Assembly (NCBI GenBank): GCA_026545765.1
Contig: CM048839.1
Span: forward strand, 86,008,414 to 86,072,413
Origin: Plantago major
Lineage: Eukaryota > Streptophyta > Magnoliopsida > Lamiales > Plantaginaceae
DNA: 64,000 nt
Direction of reading: 5' to 3'
The position numbers were made by a program, and so were the translations under genes. Position 1 is the stretch's first letter, and each line of letters starts with the position of its first letter. Of the stretch, positions 21,660 to 33,989 are shown piece after piece. A model generated the notes under the pieces. It saw only the letters and a list, made by a program, of their open reading frames with translations, did not search any database and was not told where the DNA came from.

Positions 21660-22612
21660 TCAGATATCTATCAACAGTTTGAATTTCAAAGAAGCCTAAC
21701 GGATACTATTCAAACAGCTTGAAATTCAACTATAGATATCAACACTTAGAATTCTTGAAGACACACCTTGAACTTCACTGAACACAACTCATACTCAAGT
21801 ATACAAGCCTTCAAACTACTTACTCTCTCTAGCTTACTGTTGCGATTAAAGCTCTTCAATTCTAAGTAGCACGAAAGTTCTAAGTGTCCTGATCCTTAAC
21901 AAGCATTGTTCATTGTGAAAGAGTTGAATCAAAAGATTAAGTTGCGACTGATATTTGAGATCCATTCTCTTGAACATACAACAAAGATTTGGGTCAGTAA
22001 ATAATAACTTACCATACATTGTGAAGTGTATTAAGTAAGATTGATTCTATAGAGCTATCTGGAACATAAGTGAACATGTTATAAAGAAAGCTCACCTGAC
22101 AAACTACCATAACCAACACCAACAAGGCGTTGTGCATTGGAAGTACTTAGTTTAGGAAACTAAGGAATAGCTCAAAGATTACTAAGTAGAGGAAGTACTT
22201 AGCTCAGATAGCTGGGGAACAACTCAGGGGGAACACTTGGTTGGGAACCTAGTGTAAAAGAGATCAAGAAATGGGATTCTGTAAGGGGAACTCATTATCA
22301 TATCTTAGTGGATTCAAGTCTTGAGAAAGGGCGAGTGGATTAGTTGGGGATTACGCCACCCTAAGATACCACTATAAAGCTTTGTGTCATTTACTTACTG
22401 CACTTTACATATTGCTTTATTTACTTGTTGAGTACTTACACACTTATAGCTTGCCTGAGCACGTGCACTTATCACAAAATTCTACCGCTTTCTAATTATA
22501 AGTATCAGATACCTTCATAGATATATGAGAAACTGTTTTATCGATAAAAGTGTGAAAAGACTATTCACCCCCCCCCCCCTAGTCTTTTGCTTTGCCTTTA
22601 TCTGGATCAACA
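21660..22612 (+). mobile_element. A 3' LTR, 5'-truncated
   Basis: It matches the A 5' LTR from about 2370 to its end but lacks the first ~500 bp, including the LTR start, and the adjoining polypurine tract is gone. The break lies at a CAGATAT sequence present on both sides. The right end (GGATCAACA) and the target duplication ctcat are intact. Confidence 0.85.
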
Positions 22613-22617
22613 CTCAT

Positions 22618-25427
22618 GGTTACAAACTAGATTAAGAATGATGGATGAAAGCTAGGGTTGCTCACTGTAATCATCAGAAGTGGAAGAAAGAGCAAACAAC
22701 AAGCAATCTGAATGCCAAGGCTAGAAGAAATTTGACAAGGAAAGCTAAGTTAGCTGAAAAGCAGACTCAGTAACCTGACAGGTATCTGAAAGCACCACGT
22801 GGAGCACCAAAAAACACACCAAGATGGAAAATAGTTCTTGATAATAACGATACTAGTCATTTACCTACAATTCCTCCATATGTTCCTGCTACACAAAAGA
22901 ATGTCCCTAAGAAATTCATTAAAAAATGGATTCCTACTGGGAGATACTTTAGTTTAGATGGTTCCATTGTTGGAATGAGAATCTAAGTCCATGTTTCCTG
23001 TTTTGTGCAGAACACTCTAAAGATGAATCCAACGTGGCATTTTGATAGTGGATGTGGGAAACACATGACAGGAGACAAAGCAAATCTGGTTAACTACAGA
23101 GTATGTGATACAAGACCAAATATTAGATTTGCAGGAGGAGAAGTAAATCCAACCGTAGGATTTGGAGATCTAAAATTGGGAGCCCTCACAATCACTGGAG
23201 TACTACATATAGAGGGATTAAAACATAATCTTCTTAGCATGAGTCAATTTGTTAGTGAAGATCAAATCTAAATTTTGCAAATTGATTGACAATGAGTCAA
23301 AGCACATAGTCTTGGTTGCTAGGCGAAAAGGAAGTCTCTATGTTGCTGACTGGGCATCTGCCACAACTGAAGAATGCCTCATGGTGAGTCAATCTGGCTA
23401 CATTGAAGAAAATTGGCTATGGCACAAAAGGATGACTCACTTGAATTCCAAAACTCTGAATAAGCTAGCCAAGAAAGAATTGGTTGTTGGATTACCTAAG
23501 ATGGCATACATAAAAGATGGTGTATGCTCAGCTTGCTAATTAGGGAAACAAGCCAAAACATTTTTCAAGTCTAAAATTAGACATTCCAGTGTGAGGCCAC
23601 TGCAACTGTTACATATGGATCTCTTTGGGTCCTCAGTAACTAGTTATGTAGAAAAGAAGTATGGTCTAGTTGTTGTGGATGACTTCTAAAGATTCACTTG
23701 GGTTGTTTTCCTCAAACAGAAATCTGACGCAAGGGTCGAGATACCAAGCCTGCTGAATAAGGTTGAAGTCATGAAAAATGACAAGGTATATGTGATCAGA
23801 ATAGACCATGGTACTGAGTTTGTGAACCAATACATAAAAGAGTTTTGTACTTGCAAAGGTATACAACATCAACTATCTTCAGTGAGGACACCACAACAAA
23901 ATGGTGTTGCTGAAAGGAAGAATAAGACCCTAAAAGAAGCAGCAAGAACAATGCTTCCTGACACTGAAATAAGTGAAATCTATTGGGTTGAAGCCGTAAA
24001 TACATCATTCTACACTCAAAATAGATGTTTGATCAACAAACACCATGATAAGACTCCTTATGAGTTATTGATTGGTAGACCCCCTAGTATCAAACATTTA
24101 GGGTGTTTGGTTGCAGATGTTTTGTTTTGAACAATGGTAAAGAATATCTTAGAACATTTAAACCAAAGGCAGACGAAGGATTATTTCTTGGTTTTTCATT
24201 GAATAGCAAAGCTTACAGAATCAACAACAAAAGGACACAAAAGATTGAAGAATCTGTCCATGTAGTATTCTATGAAGGAAACAAGAAAGTACCCTTGAAT
24301 GAAGAACTCTCAGATAGGTTCAAAGAACTTATGATCAAGGATTCTGAACAAGAATCACAACAGAGAAATAATTATGTCATTAACTTAGAGGATGAGTCTG
24401 ACGAAGAAAGGCAATCATTGCCAAGTAACAACCAGATGACTCTAAGACATGACACTTTGGCCAAGTACTTGCTGGGAAGTGGGTTCAAGAAAGGAGAAGT
24501 TGACAGAACTCTCTTTACATTAAACCATGATGGGAAACTACTCTTACTACAAGTTTATGTTGATGACATAATCTTTGGATCTAAGGACAAGCAACTTTGT
24601 GAAGACTTTGCTGAGCTCATGAAAAGTTAATTTGAGATGAGCATGACGGGAGGATTGAATTACTTCCTGGGGTTTCAAGTCAAGTATCTTGATGATGGAA
24701 TATTCATTAGTCAAACAAAGTATGCAAAAGACATGCTTAATAAGTTTAATCTAAAGCCTTTTGAGAAGAATGCTAAGATACCTATGAGCATGGGAACCAA
24801 GATGACCTATACTGGATCTGACAAGAGTGTTGAAGAACACAAGTATAGGAAATTAATTGGGTCTCTACTTTACCTCACAGCAAGCAGACCAGATATTCAA
24901 TATGCAGTTGGTGTATGTGCAAGATTTCAGACAAATCCAATGCCATCACACTATAACACTGCTATGAAGATTCTAAGGTATGTTAAAGGTACTGTAGAAG
25001 TTGGATTGTGGTATCCAAAAGAGAGTGGTTTGAGACTCTTTGGCTATTCAGATGCTGACTATGTTGGATCAATGCTTGATAGAAAAAGTACCTTAGGAAC
25101 TTGTCAATTCCTTGGTACTAGATTAATATCATGGTTCAGCAAGAAGCAAAACTCAATTGCCTTATCAACCACAGAAGCAAAGTGTTTTTCTACTGGGTGT
25201 TGTGCTTCATAAATCTTGTGGATACAACAACAACTCAGAGACTATGAGATCAATGAAGTAAAAACTCCTATTTTCTGTGACAACAAAAGTGCTATTGCCA
25301 TAACTTGGAATCCTAAGTTCCATGCAAGAACAAAGCATATTGATGTTAGACACCACTTCATCAGAGATCATGTTGAAAAAGGCAATATTGAGATACTCAA
25401 GATTGGTACAGAAGACCAACTTGCAGA
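22618..25427 (+). pseudogene. B gag end and pol, first part
   Basis: B resumes after the A insertion. The gag end runs to TAA at 22984-22986. Protease has WHFDSGCGKHMTG (23035) and the integrase shows IRIDHGTEF and CKGIQHQLS. An internal deletion of about 840 bp relative to A (11875-12710) joins the region after integrase directly to the C-terminal RT, removing the RT core. The YVDDIIFGS box (about 24557), broken in A, is intact here. RNase H follows (DRKSTLGTCQFLG), with a TAA at 25210-25212 where A has TGA. The piece is cut by solo LTR H in the sequence TTGCAGA. Confidence 0.85.
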
Positions 25428-27111
25428 TGAAAGTTCTAAATTTGTTTAAGCCAAGAGTTGATTCTCAACACTAAGAAAACTAGTCGTGCAGTGAAGTTAA
25501 CCCCGAGGTCGGTCTCGAAGGACTTAACTAAGCTGAGTCTTGTTTACGAATAATAATAACAGTAAGGAAAGCAGTAAAAGGTTGGTTGCTTCGGCAGCAG
25601 ATTGACTCTTATTATCTATCAACTATGCGATCTAACTAGAAAATAGATTAATCTAAACGAGAATGAAATGATCAAAGAATTATGGTGTGGTGATAGAAAA
25701 CAAGCTAGCTAGCAGGAAACATGCAACAATAATGATGTCAATTTAATCTAGTTATCACTAGGACACGTCATATCGATTATTACACTACTCTAGGCTTTTC
25801 TAGGCAGACACCTTACATCACATAAGGTACGGAGGAGTCATGACAATGAACTAACTATATAGAGTTCTAGAAAACAGATAGCATTAGTGAAGGCATCAAT
25901 TCCACTAAGCTACAATCAATAAGCTAATGCAGATATTACTGTTTGCAACAAACCAATAGATATAGAAAGACGTAAAACGTCTTGGTTCAAAGGAACAGAT
26001 GCTTAATCTATGGGTGATTTTGACGTAATGAACATCAAACAGAATATTGCATATGCAATTAATCAAAATAGCACAGAGTAAATCGCATCTTATATATATT
26101 GAATACACGAACCCTAACTAGCATGTATTGAATTCGTCACCACTCCATAACTAGGCTGCTTAAGCACTCATCATATGCAAAACATAATCAGAATCATAAA
26201 CCGGCATACATTAAACATAATCAATACCAAAAACCAAGAAACGAGATAAGAAACAATTTTACCTAATCGTGTCACAAACCCTAGGTAAGAATTGAAGAAC
26301 TTGAATCGAACTGGTGGAAAGTATGATGAATATGCTCTCAATCAATAATCAATCGTCATATTACAAGAGAAAATGGTTCAATTACCTCCACGAATTGGTA
26401 GGTAATTGCCTTGGAAAATCGGTTCTAGGTTGAAAGCAAAGAAGAAAAGAATAATAATAATGTTAATCTCCTAAAAAATCAAGAAAATAGGTTATATATA
26501 GTGAAAAACACATAAATGGGCCGAAAACGGGCCATGGAGAGGCCAAAACAAGTTCTGGCCTCGCCAGGACCCTTCTGGCGTTCACCAAAAGTGCTCGTAG
26601 GCCGCCTGGCGATGCTAGGTGTGATTCTGGCGACGCCAGCGTCCTTCTGCCCTGGTTTTATGCCCTTTTGAGAGTCTACAAGTCGGAATTTGGACATGGT
26701 TCCTTCTTGAAAGTTGCAGCTCTTGGTCTTATCTACGCGTGGACACAAGATCAGGAGTTCATATGAGCAAGGTATGGCCAAAATTCCAAAGCTGCTCCAT
26801 CGTAGTTCGAATTTCGCGCACTTTCACTTAAACGGCTCTAAAATCTTCGTCTGAACTCCGAATCCACTTCCGTTTCGACCGATCAACTCCGTTTTCAACC
26901 ACCGTTCAGGTCTTGGAACTTTCATGCTTCTATTAATGTATTAATATGCATTGGTTTAGCCCTATTTCAATGCGTTTTCACCAAACACCTACGAAACACA
27001 CAAAATACGAAAATGTAACAAAACACTAATAAAACACATAAAAACTATACTTGAGAATGGAAATAAGACGGTAAAAAAGACCAAATGAGACGATGTAAAA
27101 TTGACTCATCA
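25428..27111 (-). mobile_element. Solo LTR H (Gypsy, Athila-like)
   Basis: A 1684-bp segment with TG...CA ends (TGATGAGTCAA... read on the minus strand) is flanked by gcaga (25423-25427 and 27112-27116). B pol is continuous across it. The last ~50 bp on the plus strand (GACCAAATGAGACG...GACTCATCA) resemble the LTR ends of D, E and F. Blocks CGCCAGG/CTGGCG (26570-26640) sit where those LTRs have CGCCGCGGCG. There is no internal DNA, so it is a solo LTR of a related but different family. Confidence 0.85.
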
Positions 27112-27198
27112 GCAGATATCTTCACAAAGCCTCTGCAAGAGAGCAGATTCCTGGCCTTGAGACATAGTCTTAGGTTAATGGAATTGCCAAGGTGCTAA
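27112..27198 (+). pseudogene. B pol, C-terminal end
   Basis: This is the end of RNase H/pol after the H insertion (ADIFTKPLQESRFLALRHS...), terminating TAA at 27196-27198. It corresponds to A 13680-13767. Confidence 0.85.
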
Positions 27199-27315
27199 AA
27201 TTGGACTGAGAGAAGGGGTATTGGGCAGCGTTAAAAGCCTTTTCCGGGGAAATCAGTAAGCCAATAAGAGAAGAATAAGACTTCTAAAAAGAAAGACACT
27301 TAAAGAGAGAAGGAG

Positions 27316-27392
27316 ATATCTGAGACAGGCACTCAGATATAAGGCTAAGTGTAAAGTTGGTTAAAGAGGTATCTGAAATAGGTATTCAGATA
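27316..27392 (+). ncRNA. Two hairpins with 7-nt loops (element B)
   Basis: 27316-27340 has stem ATATCTGAG/CTCAGATAT and loop ACAGGCA. 27370-27392 (approx.) has stem TATCTGAA/TTCAGATA and loop ATAGGTA. The second keeps pairing although the G-C closing pair of A has become A-T, which is a compensatory change. Spacing and place match the array in A. An AGGGGGAAC tract follows at about 27410. Confidence 0.68.
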
Positions 27393-27851
27393 TGTGAGGC
27401 CACTGAGTAAGGGGGAACAAAAAAGAAGAGAAGTCAACAAACATTACTATATGTCAGAAGTCAACTATCTCTTGTGTTTTAAAAAAATTCATTTTTGTGA
27501 GATTTTTCAAACAACACTAGACGCTTAATTAATAAGCTCAGAAACCAGTTTGTCTCCTAGTTACAGGTTGCTGAGCATTGAAAATGACTTAGATAGCTAT
27601 TAGCCAAATAGCATTAATTGGGCACAATTACATGGGTTGATTGTGATCACTGCTGAGAAAACTATCTTAACCATTGAAAGAAATGGTGATTGTAATTCAA
27701 TTGTTCAGATGCATCTCAACAGCCCACTAGCGCAGTAACCCAGTAACTGGCCCCACTCGCATTTAATAAGAAACCACTTTTTCACCCACGCCGGTGCAGA
27801 CTGCGAGAAATGTAGATACAAAATCCATTTGTATCTGTGTACTCGTATTGC

Positions 27852-27860
27852 TATATAAAG
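27852..27860 (+). promoter_or_regulatory. Internal TATA box of the third ORF, element B
   Basis: TATATAAAG is the equivalent of 14440-14448 in A. The flanking leader (GGCAAAAGAAAACACTTTCGCC) is also similar between copies. Confidence 0.55.
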
Positions 27861-27974
27861 CAGTTTATGGCAAAAGAAAACACTTTCGCCTAAACTCACA
27901 TCTAAACAAGCACCAAAATAGCAAAATCTTTCATCTTTTTCTCTGAAATTCTGAATTTCTGCTAAGTTTTTTTG

Positions 27975-29620
27975 TGGAATCTCGACTCCAAGGTACTCTG
28001 GGGAGGAGTACTTGTTGATGAATACCTGCTTGGTGCTACAAAGAACCAAGCAGATGTAAAGCGTGGGCTTGATTTACTTGAAAAGGTAAAAATCAAGCAG
28101 TTTTGCTCTGCAAAACCCACTTGCACTTCTACTGAGGATGTGTTGGAATTTTGCAATAATTCCACCATAACTGAAGATGATGGCACTAAAGAAGTGCGCA
28201 TCACAACGAAGGTCCAAGGTGTTGAAATAACCCTTAATATGAATACCTTCAGTAACCTCTTTGGGTTACCCACTCAAGGTACTGCTTATGTACCAGATAC
28301 CTCTACCAAGAGTGCAGAAAACTTCTACTCTCTCTATATGAATCATGAAAAGGATGATACTCCAACAAAGTTCGACAACCCTATTGTCAGGAGAAGACAT
28401 CTTGTTGAATCTTGGGATTTGATAGCCCTTGTATTGCATAGGTGCTTTGATTGAAATCAAGGTGGAGCTGACCAGATCAGCATGGAAAGATGGGGAATGA
28501 TGTCATTCCTTAACACTTTGAAGGATAGAGATGAGCCCTTCAACCGGGGGAAGTACATCTTTCTGAGGTTTGTTGACAAACTTCAAGGCTTTGTGCCTAT
28601 TGTGAAAGATGGTCTTGTTGAGCCCAATCATACTATCAGCTTTGGTCTGAAGATATGCTACATTCTGGAGAATCTTGGCATAAAGCTCAGGGGGAATGGA
28701 GAGATTGCAAACAGTGATCTTGTTTGTAAATACAATTATGAGCTCAAGCAGAACCAGAAGAGGCCAGTAGAAGACGTTTCTGAGGCAAATGTTGTGCCAA
28801 AGAAGAAACGTAGAACTGGAGACAAGAAGAAGGCAGCTGACAAGGAGAGCACTTATCTGGTGGATACTGACACAAGGGTATCTGAACCCAGTGCTGTAGA
28901 TACCACTTGTGGAGTTCAGATACAACACCATAGTGTTGCAGATACCACTGCCTCTGTCCAGCCAGCACTCCATAGTGCTGAAGATACCACTCTTGATGCC
29001 AAGAGGGTTGATGCATCCCAACCGCTATCTATTGAAGAAGACAATGATTTGGACTTTGACCCATTCTTGGAAAGGAATGAGGTTGCTGATGAAGTCCTTG
29101 CATCACAGGTTGCTGAGCAAGTAACCATGTCCCAAAAAAAAAAAAAAAAATACCATGGTCATCCACTTACCAAGCCATAAATGATGCCTTGATGAGTGAT
29201 GCAGTTGTACTTGATGACACTACCAATGCATCCGTACAAAACATTGCTGCTGATCTGGAGAGAACTATCACTAATGTTCCTTCTCCATCAAGATCCAGAT
29301 CACCAAAACAACCACAAGTGTCATAGACTTCTGGCGATCTAAGGGATGATTACATTGTAGAAGTACTTGAAATGCGTCAGGGAGTTGTTGGTGTTGTTGA
29401 AATAAATCCTGTGATTGAACAGGTTCCCCAACTCCCTACTGAGAGGGATCAACCTGATGTTGCGACCCATGGAGATCAAATAGGGGAGGCAACTGAGCCA
29501 AAGTCTCAGGAAAGGCTTGAAGTGCCTGAAACTTCAAACAGAGCTGAGGTCACTGGACAACAAGACCAAAGCATGGAACCCAAACAAGTTTCAGATACCA
29601 ATTAGCCTGACACTGATCAG
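27975..29620 (+). pseudogene. B third ORF, first exon
   Basis: This parallels A 14740-16441 but lacks the first ~30 codons and the ATG. It shows the same landmarks (VLEFCNNS, ITTKVQGVEITLNMNTFSNL, FGLPTQG, RRRHLVESWDLIALVLHRCF, GADQISMERWGMMSFL), more intact than in A, with a TGA at 28452-28454. The second half has Val-Asp-Thr repeats (SVADTTASVQ, SAEDTTLDA) and a poly-A tract (29134-29150) that encodes Lys and has probably shifted the frame. Function unknown. Confidence 0.65.
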
Positions 29621-30110
29621 GTTACTGAGTGGTTTAAATCTCTACTTGTTACAAATTCTATGTTATATGTTTTGTTATTAATGTGATTAAACTTTGTTAC
29701 AGGCTGATAAAGAAAATAAGGAAGGAAAGGAAGTTGAAAAGCTTCCTACACAAGAGGAAGGAGAGGAAGCTGGAAAGATTCCTTCACAATCTGAGAAGGA
29801 GGATTATTTTCCCTCCATCAACAAGGAATCTGAGCCTGTTACACAGGTAGCTGAAGATTCTAGTTTGTTTTCTCAGAAATCTCCCTCCAATGAACTTTCT
29901 AACCCATTCTTATATTTCTTAAAGTCTCAAACTGAGAAGAAAGATGATGTGGCTGAAAAGCCAAAGACATACGAGGATATACCATAGACCTCAAAGGTCT
30001 CTGAGAGACACATATTTGAGCCTCCTGTCAGAGAGGTAGAAATCTCAGATACTAATGTGTGTGAAATCCTACTTAATCTTTCTAAGTGTACTAACACTTT
30101 TTATTCTTAG
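29621..30110 (+). other. Three short GT-AG introns and two symmetric exons (B)
   Basis: Predicted introns are 29621-29702 (82), 29847-29924 (78) and 30036-30110 (75), again T-rich and phase 0. Exons are 29703-29846 (144) and 29925-30035 (111), both divisible by three; the second equals the matching A exon in length. Boundaries fall at the same places as in A although the exon sequence has diverged. The next exon starts at 30111 and is cut by element E at 30194. The middle intron has no in-frame stop. Confidence 0.62.
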
Positions 30111-30194
30111 GTTCAGAAAGAAATGGAAGAGGAGGATAAGACGCCCAAGTCTCCTCCAAGGATATCTGAGGGTCCTTCCACCACACTGGTCAAG

Positions 30195-31536
30195 TGATGA
30201 GACTATAATTTAGAGTCTCATTTTGTCCTTTTTAGCAGTCTTTGTTAGTCTTTGTTTATGGTTTTATAGTGTCTTTGTGCGTTTTTATGCTTTGGTGCTT
30301 TGTTTGTGTTTTGTAGGATTTTTGTGTCCCGAAGGTGAAAATCGGAGTGAAAACTTTGGTTCTAGATCTTTAAATGTAGAGTAAATGGGCGAAAACAAAA
30401 GTGGATTCGGAGTTCGGACAATGATTTGAGAGCCGTTTTAGCGAAGCTTGCAAAAGTGAAGTTTTACGGAGCAGTCTAGCCATTTTGGCCATAACTCACT
30501 CATATGATGCCCGATTGACCTGATCTCAGTGGCCACGAAAAAATTACGGAGGTTTTAAGCTCGCCACGGCGAATGGATATTTTGCGCCGCGACGAGATTT
30601 TACGAGGCAAAAAGAGGAGCTACACGGGGTTTCTCGCGATGAAACTATTTTCTCGCCAATGTAGATTCGGCGAAAAGGCCCAGATTCAGCATATTTTTTC
30701 CTTTTTAGGTTAGAATTAGGTCTTCCTTTGCCATAACTTCATATACTCGATTTTTTTATAGAAAAAACTTCTAGAACTAGGTTTTGACATTGATTGATTG
30801 ATCTTTGGAGCTTGGTTTACCTCTTGTAAGAACCATCGGGATCGAATTCTTGGTAATTATTGATAACTCTCTATTGTTTATCTTCAATTCGTATTTTCTT
30901 CTGTTTATCGAATTGTATGATCTTTCATGCGATTATCACCATGTTTATGCTTTGCGTAATCTATACCATGCATTCTTTCATCTTTTCTTCCCTCATGAGT
31001 TGTTAAATCACTCCGAGCATGGTAGTTGCGTGATAGCTTTGCGTATTTGCTTCTAAGGTTTGAAATCGTTCATATAGGTTAGACTCGTTCAAAGATCTTC
31101 ATAAAAACCCTTTAATTCAATACTCTCGTTCAAAGATTCTCTAAAACGTTTGGTTAAGGATCGTTCATTGACGACCCACGATTGCTCTAGTTCAAATATC
31201 TTCAAACTCGTTTGGTAAAGGTTGAATTAATAGTTTTCTGTACACCGACCGTGTGACAGTATGAACGTATCCCTAGAGTGAATTGGCATAGCTTGATCGT
31301 AACTACCGTGTTCTTCCTACCTCATTCATTCAAATCAATTACATTGCATTTTCTGTTTTCTAGCTATTAGAAGTACTCGAATTTAAATAAATCAAACTGT
31401 TTCTCCAAGTAATTGTTTGCTTTCAAATCGATGTGGTAGCTTAATTGGTTACTTAGCGAACGACTCTGTGGTTAGCTTTTCTTATTCTACAATAACTGCT
31501 TGCTACTTGTTTCTAAGTATCAATTTGAGCACATCA
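30195..31536 (+). mobile_element. E 5' LTR
   Basis: The LTR is 1342 bp, TGATGAGACTATAA...GAGCACATCA. It matches D in reverse orientation. It carries GC-rich CGCC/GGCG blocks at about 30560-30650. Confidence 0.9.
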
Positions 31537-31540
31537 AATT

Positions 31541-31557
31541 TGGCGCCGCTGCCAGGG
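31541..31557 (+). promoter_or_regulatory. E primer binding site (tRNA-Asp type)
   Basis: TGGCGCCGCTGCCAGGG lies 4 nt after the LTR end. It agrees with the tRNA-Asp 3' end complement except at two positions. Confidence 0.82.
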
Positions 31558-31708
31558 AATCAATTCCTACTGTAGCGCTTGATTGCAAATTTTTACTCGT
31601 TTTGTTTATAGTTTTCTTTTGTTTCGTTAGTTTTTGTTTTCTCGGAACTACTCGTGGTTTCTTGTCTTCGTGTGTGTAGGGACTTATGCAACCAAGAAAC
31701 CGTATCTG

Positions 31709-32311
31709 ATGGACATCTACTCTATTCGCCAGAATGAGAGGGGACTCCTTCATAGTTTTCGTCAGTTTCCTGTAGAAAGATTCTACGATGCGTGGTATCG
31801 GTTTAGAGAGCTTGAAAAAGGGTGCATAAATGCTAGATTGAGCAGTAGGGATGTGATAGGATGTTTCTATTTTGGATTGACCAAGGATGATCAAACAATA
31901 TTAGAAGAAGCCGCGAGACAACCCATAGATGAGTTTAAAGTTAAACAATTCTTTGAGTTAGCCAATTCTTTGAGTTTGTCGATGTTACTAATTGAGGACA
32001 TCCAGCGTGAGAAGATAAATCATACTTCTGAGCTGACTTCTGAATCTGCCCCTACTGTACAAGAAGAAACCCATTCTACTCCCTTACCTGTTGAGCTGAC
32101 TTCTGAACTTGCCCCTACGGTACAAGAAGAAACACGTTCTACTTGCTTACCTGCTGAGCTGACTCCTGAATCTGCCCCTACGGCACAAGAAGGAACCCAT
32201 GATTCGCACGTCATAGTCCCATCATACACATTGGACTGCCCAGGGAGTTTCGACCCACTTTTTCATTTTTATTTTCCCTCTGATTCCCATAGTTATTTTT
32301 TATTTTTTTAA
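31709..32311 (+). pseudogene. E gag, C-terminal capsid half plus tandem repeats
   Basis: An open frame from the ATG at 31709 encodes about 200 residues: SFRQFPVERFYDAWYRFREL, then GCFYFGLTKDDQTILEEAAR. This is the C-terminal half of the Gypsy capsid domain (the YEAWERF region). Three ~21-residue repeats follow (core ELTSESAPTVQEE) and a tail GSFDPLFHFYF like that of D and F. The N-terminal capsid half present in D and F is absent. No stop breaks it, so it might still encode a protein. Related to gag of Athila-type elements by context; the capsid similarity is moderate. Confidence 0.65.
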
Positions 32312-33989
32312 TTTTCTGATTTGTTTAATTTTAGTTTGTAGGGAATCATGGAACTGTTAGAGAACCTGAGGAGAGGAGTTAAGGATGGCTCACAAAATAC
32401 TAAGGATATTGGGACGGATGCAAGGTATTCGTTCCCGTTTGATAATGGATAACAGCATTTCCCAAAAGTCGAGCCAATGACTATAATAAAAAGTGCTTCC
32501 CGGGAGGCAACCCGGGGGTAAGTTTTCCTTTACTAACGTGTCTGCATTCTATTTTCCTTCGCTTGCTTAAACTTGAAACTCAAGGACGAGCTGAAGTTTA
32601 GGTTTGGGGAGGGATTTCATGTGTTTTGTGTTCGTATTTATCGCTTTCATAGTGGTGGTCGGTGAGCCACATAGGATTGCATATATTTTTGCGGCATGTG
32701 TCCGTTATTTGTCTACGTGGGGTGGTATGTTAGCCACTTTTATGTGATTCTTTTGTTTTCAGTTTATGTTTGTGTCTTAGCTTTTTAGATAGAGTCTTTT
32801 GGCCTGCGTTTTGGCCTATTTTCAAATTTTCGTGGTGAGTCTGAGTCTTTGACCAAGTCGAACGTCCATTGTAGGTGTTAAATCCACTTGCTGCTTACGT
32901 TTTGTTTGAGGATTAGCTGGAAGTAGGACATTGTATTTTTAATCCTGCAAGTTCGTTTCACTTTTAAATAGCAAATTTGTTTAGCTCCTTGGTCCAAAAA
33001 ACCTGTGAGAAGCCTGAGAGCCGATGAAAAAAATTTGTACCGGCAAATGTATTGTGTGATTTCCTGGGTTGTGCAAGTTTTTACGTATTACTTACGCCTT
33101 TTCATACTTATGTGTACTCAGTCTTGTTAGGGATGACGAACGACATGCTCTTTTTCAGCTCTTCCCCCTGTTCCAAGGAACAGGTTTGGGGAGAGAACTG
33201 TTATCTTGCGACTTTTATGTGCTGTTTTGCAATATTGCTGAAAAGTTTGTTTACTGCTCCCTAAAAGTTTATTGATATTTGAATCTCGGGGTTGATCTAT
33301 GGTCTTCATTGATCACCGTTAGTCGTGTTAGGTGTGTTTCAAATACTACCTATATACCGGCGTGGTCCTAAAAAGCCATATGTCCGTGAGGGTTGATGGC
33401 ACGTACACCAAATTGACACGCACAAAAATGCAACTTTCGGTAAAATAAACACCTGCAAAAAATTGAGATTAAAAGAGCCCAATGAGGCCAAGCACTGAAT
33501 ATACAGTGAAGAATTTGATTGAGATTGGAATCGGTTGACGTGATTAGGGGGAGCAGTTTCAGCTTTTGTTGTATGAAAAATTGAGTCGCCTGTTAAGTCC
33601 CTTTCGATCAAATGAGATGAGTGCAAAAGCATAAGATATTCTAGGCACCTTTGTGATGCAAGTCACCTTCCCAGTTTATGTTTTGAGCTTATACCCCATT
33701 TGGATACTTCAAAGAGAGTGAGAGATACACTGCATTCACCTATGAGGGACTAGCTTGCTACACTTAAGTGCTATTTGTCTGGGAAACGATTGTGTTTGAT
33801 TTTCTGTACACTGTTTTGCCAAAGTTGGTTTGATGACAAAATTTTTGCATCTCGTGGACTTAATGTTTACAATGGTAGATTCGGTCACTTGGGACCTTGA
33901 TTCTTTGTTTGTTTTCGTGGTTTCGAGTCTAGTTGTGTCTAGGATTGTTTGTTTGCTCGAGGACGAACAAATGTTCGGTTTAGGGAGTT
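32312..33989. other. E non-coding internal region
   Basis: I see no gene. It contains the GGGAGGCAACCC hairpin (32499-32516), the conserved block at about 33290-33480 shared with D, F and J, and the PPT (GGTTTAGGGAGTT, 33977-33989) next to the 3' LTR. Confidence 0.7.
32499..32516 (+). other. CCCGGG-AGGCAA-CCCGGG hairpin in E
   Basis: Perfect 6-bp stem and 6-nt loop, identical to D (7787-7804), about 190 bp after the gag stop. Confidence 0.75.

Larger units (their letters stand above)
1867..22612 (+). mobile_element. Sirevirus-like Copia element A
   Basis: A begins TGTTAGGAATATCT, ends GGATCAACA and is flanked by a 5-bp duplication, ctcat (1862-1866 and 22613-22617). The order is 5' LTR, tRNA-Met PBS, gag with zinc knuckle, protease, integrase, RT, RNase H, hairpin array, TATA box, then a ~7-kb intron-containing third ORF and a truncated 3' LTR. 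Order PR-IN-RT-RH defines Copia. The long LTRs, the C tract near the LTR 3' end and an extra ORF after pol point to the Sirevirus (SIRE/Maximus) lineage. D and solo LTR G are inserted in it. Stops and frameshifts are frequent, so it is dead. Confidence 0.9.
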
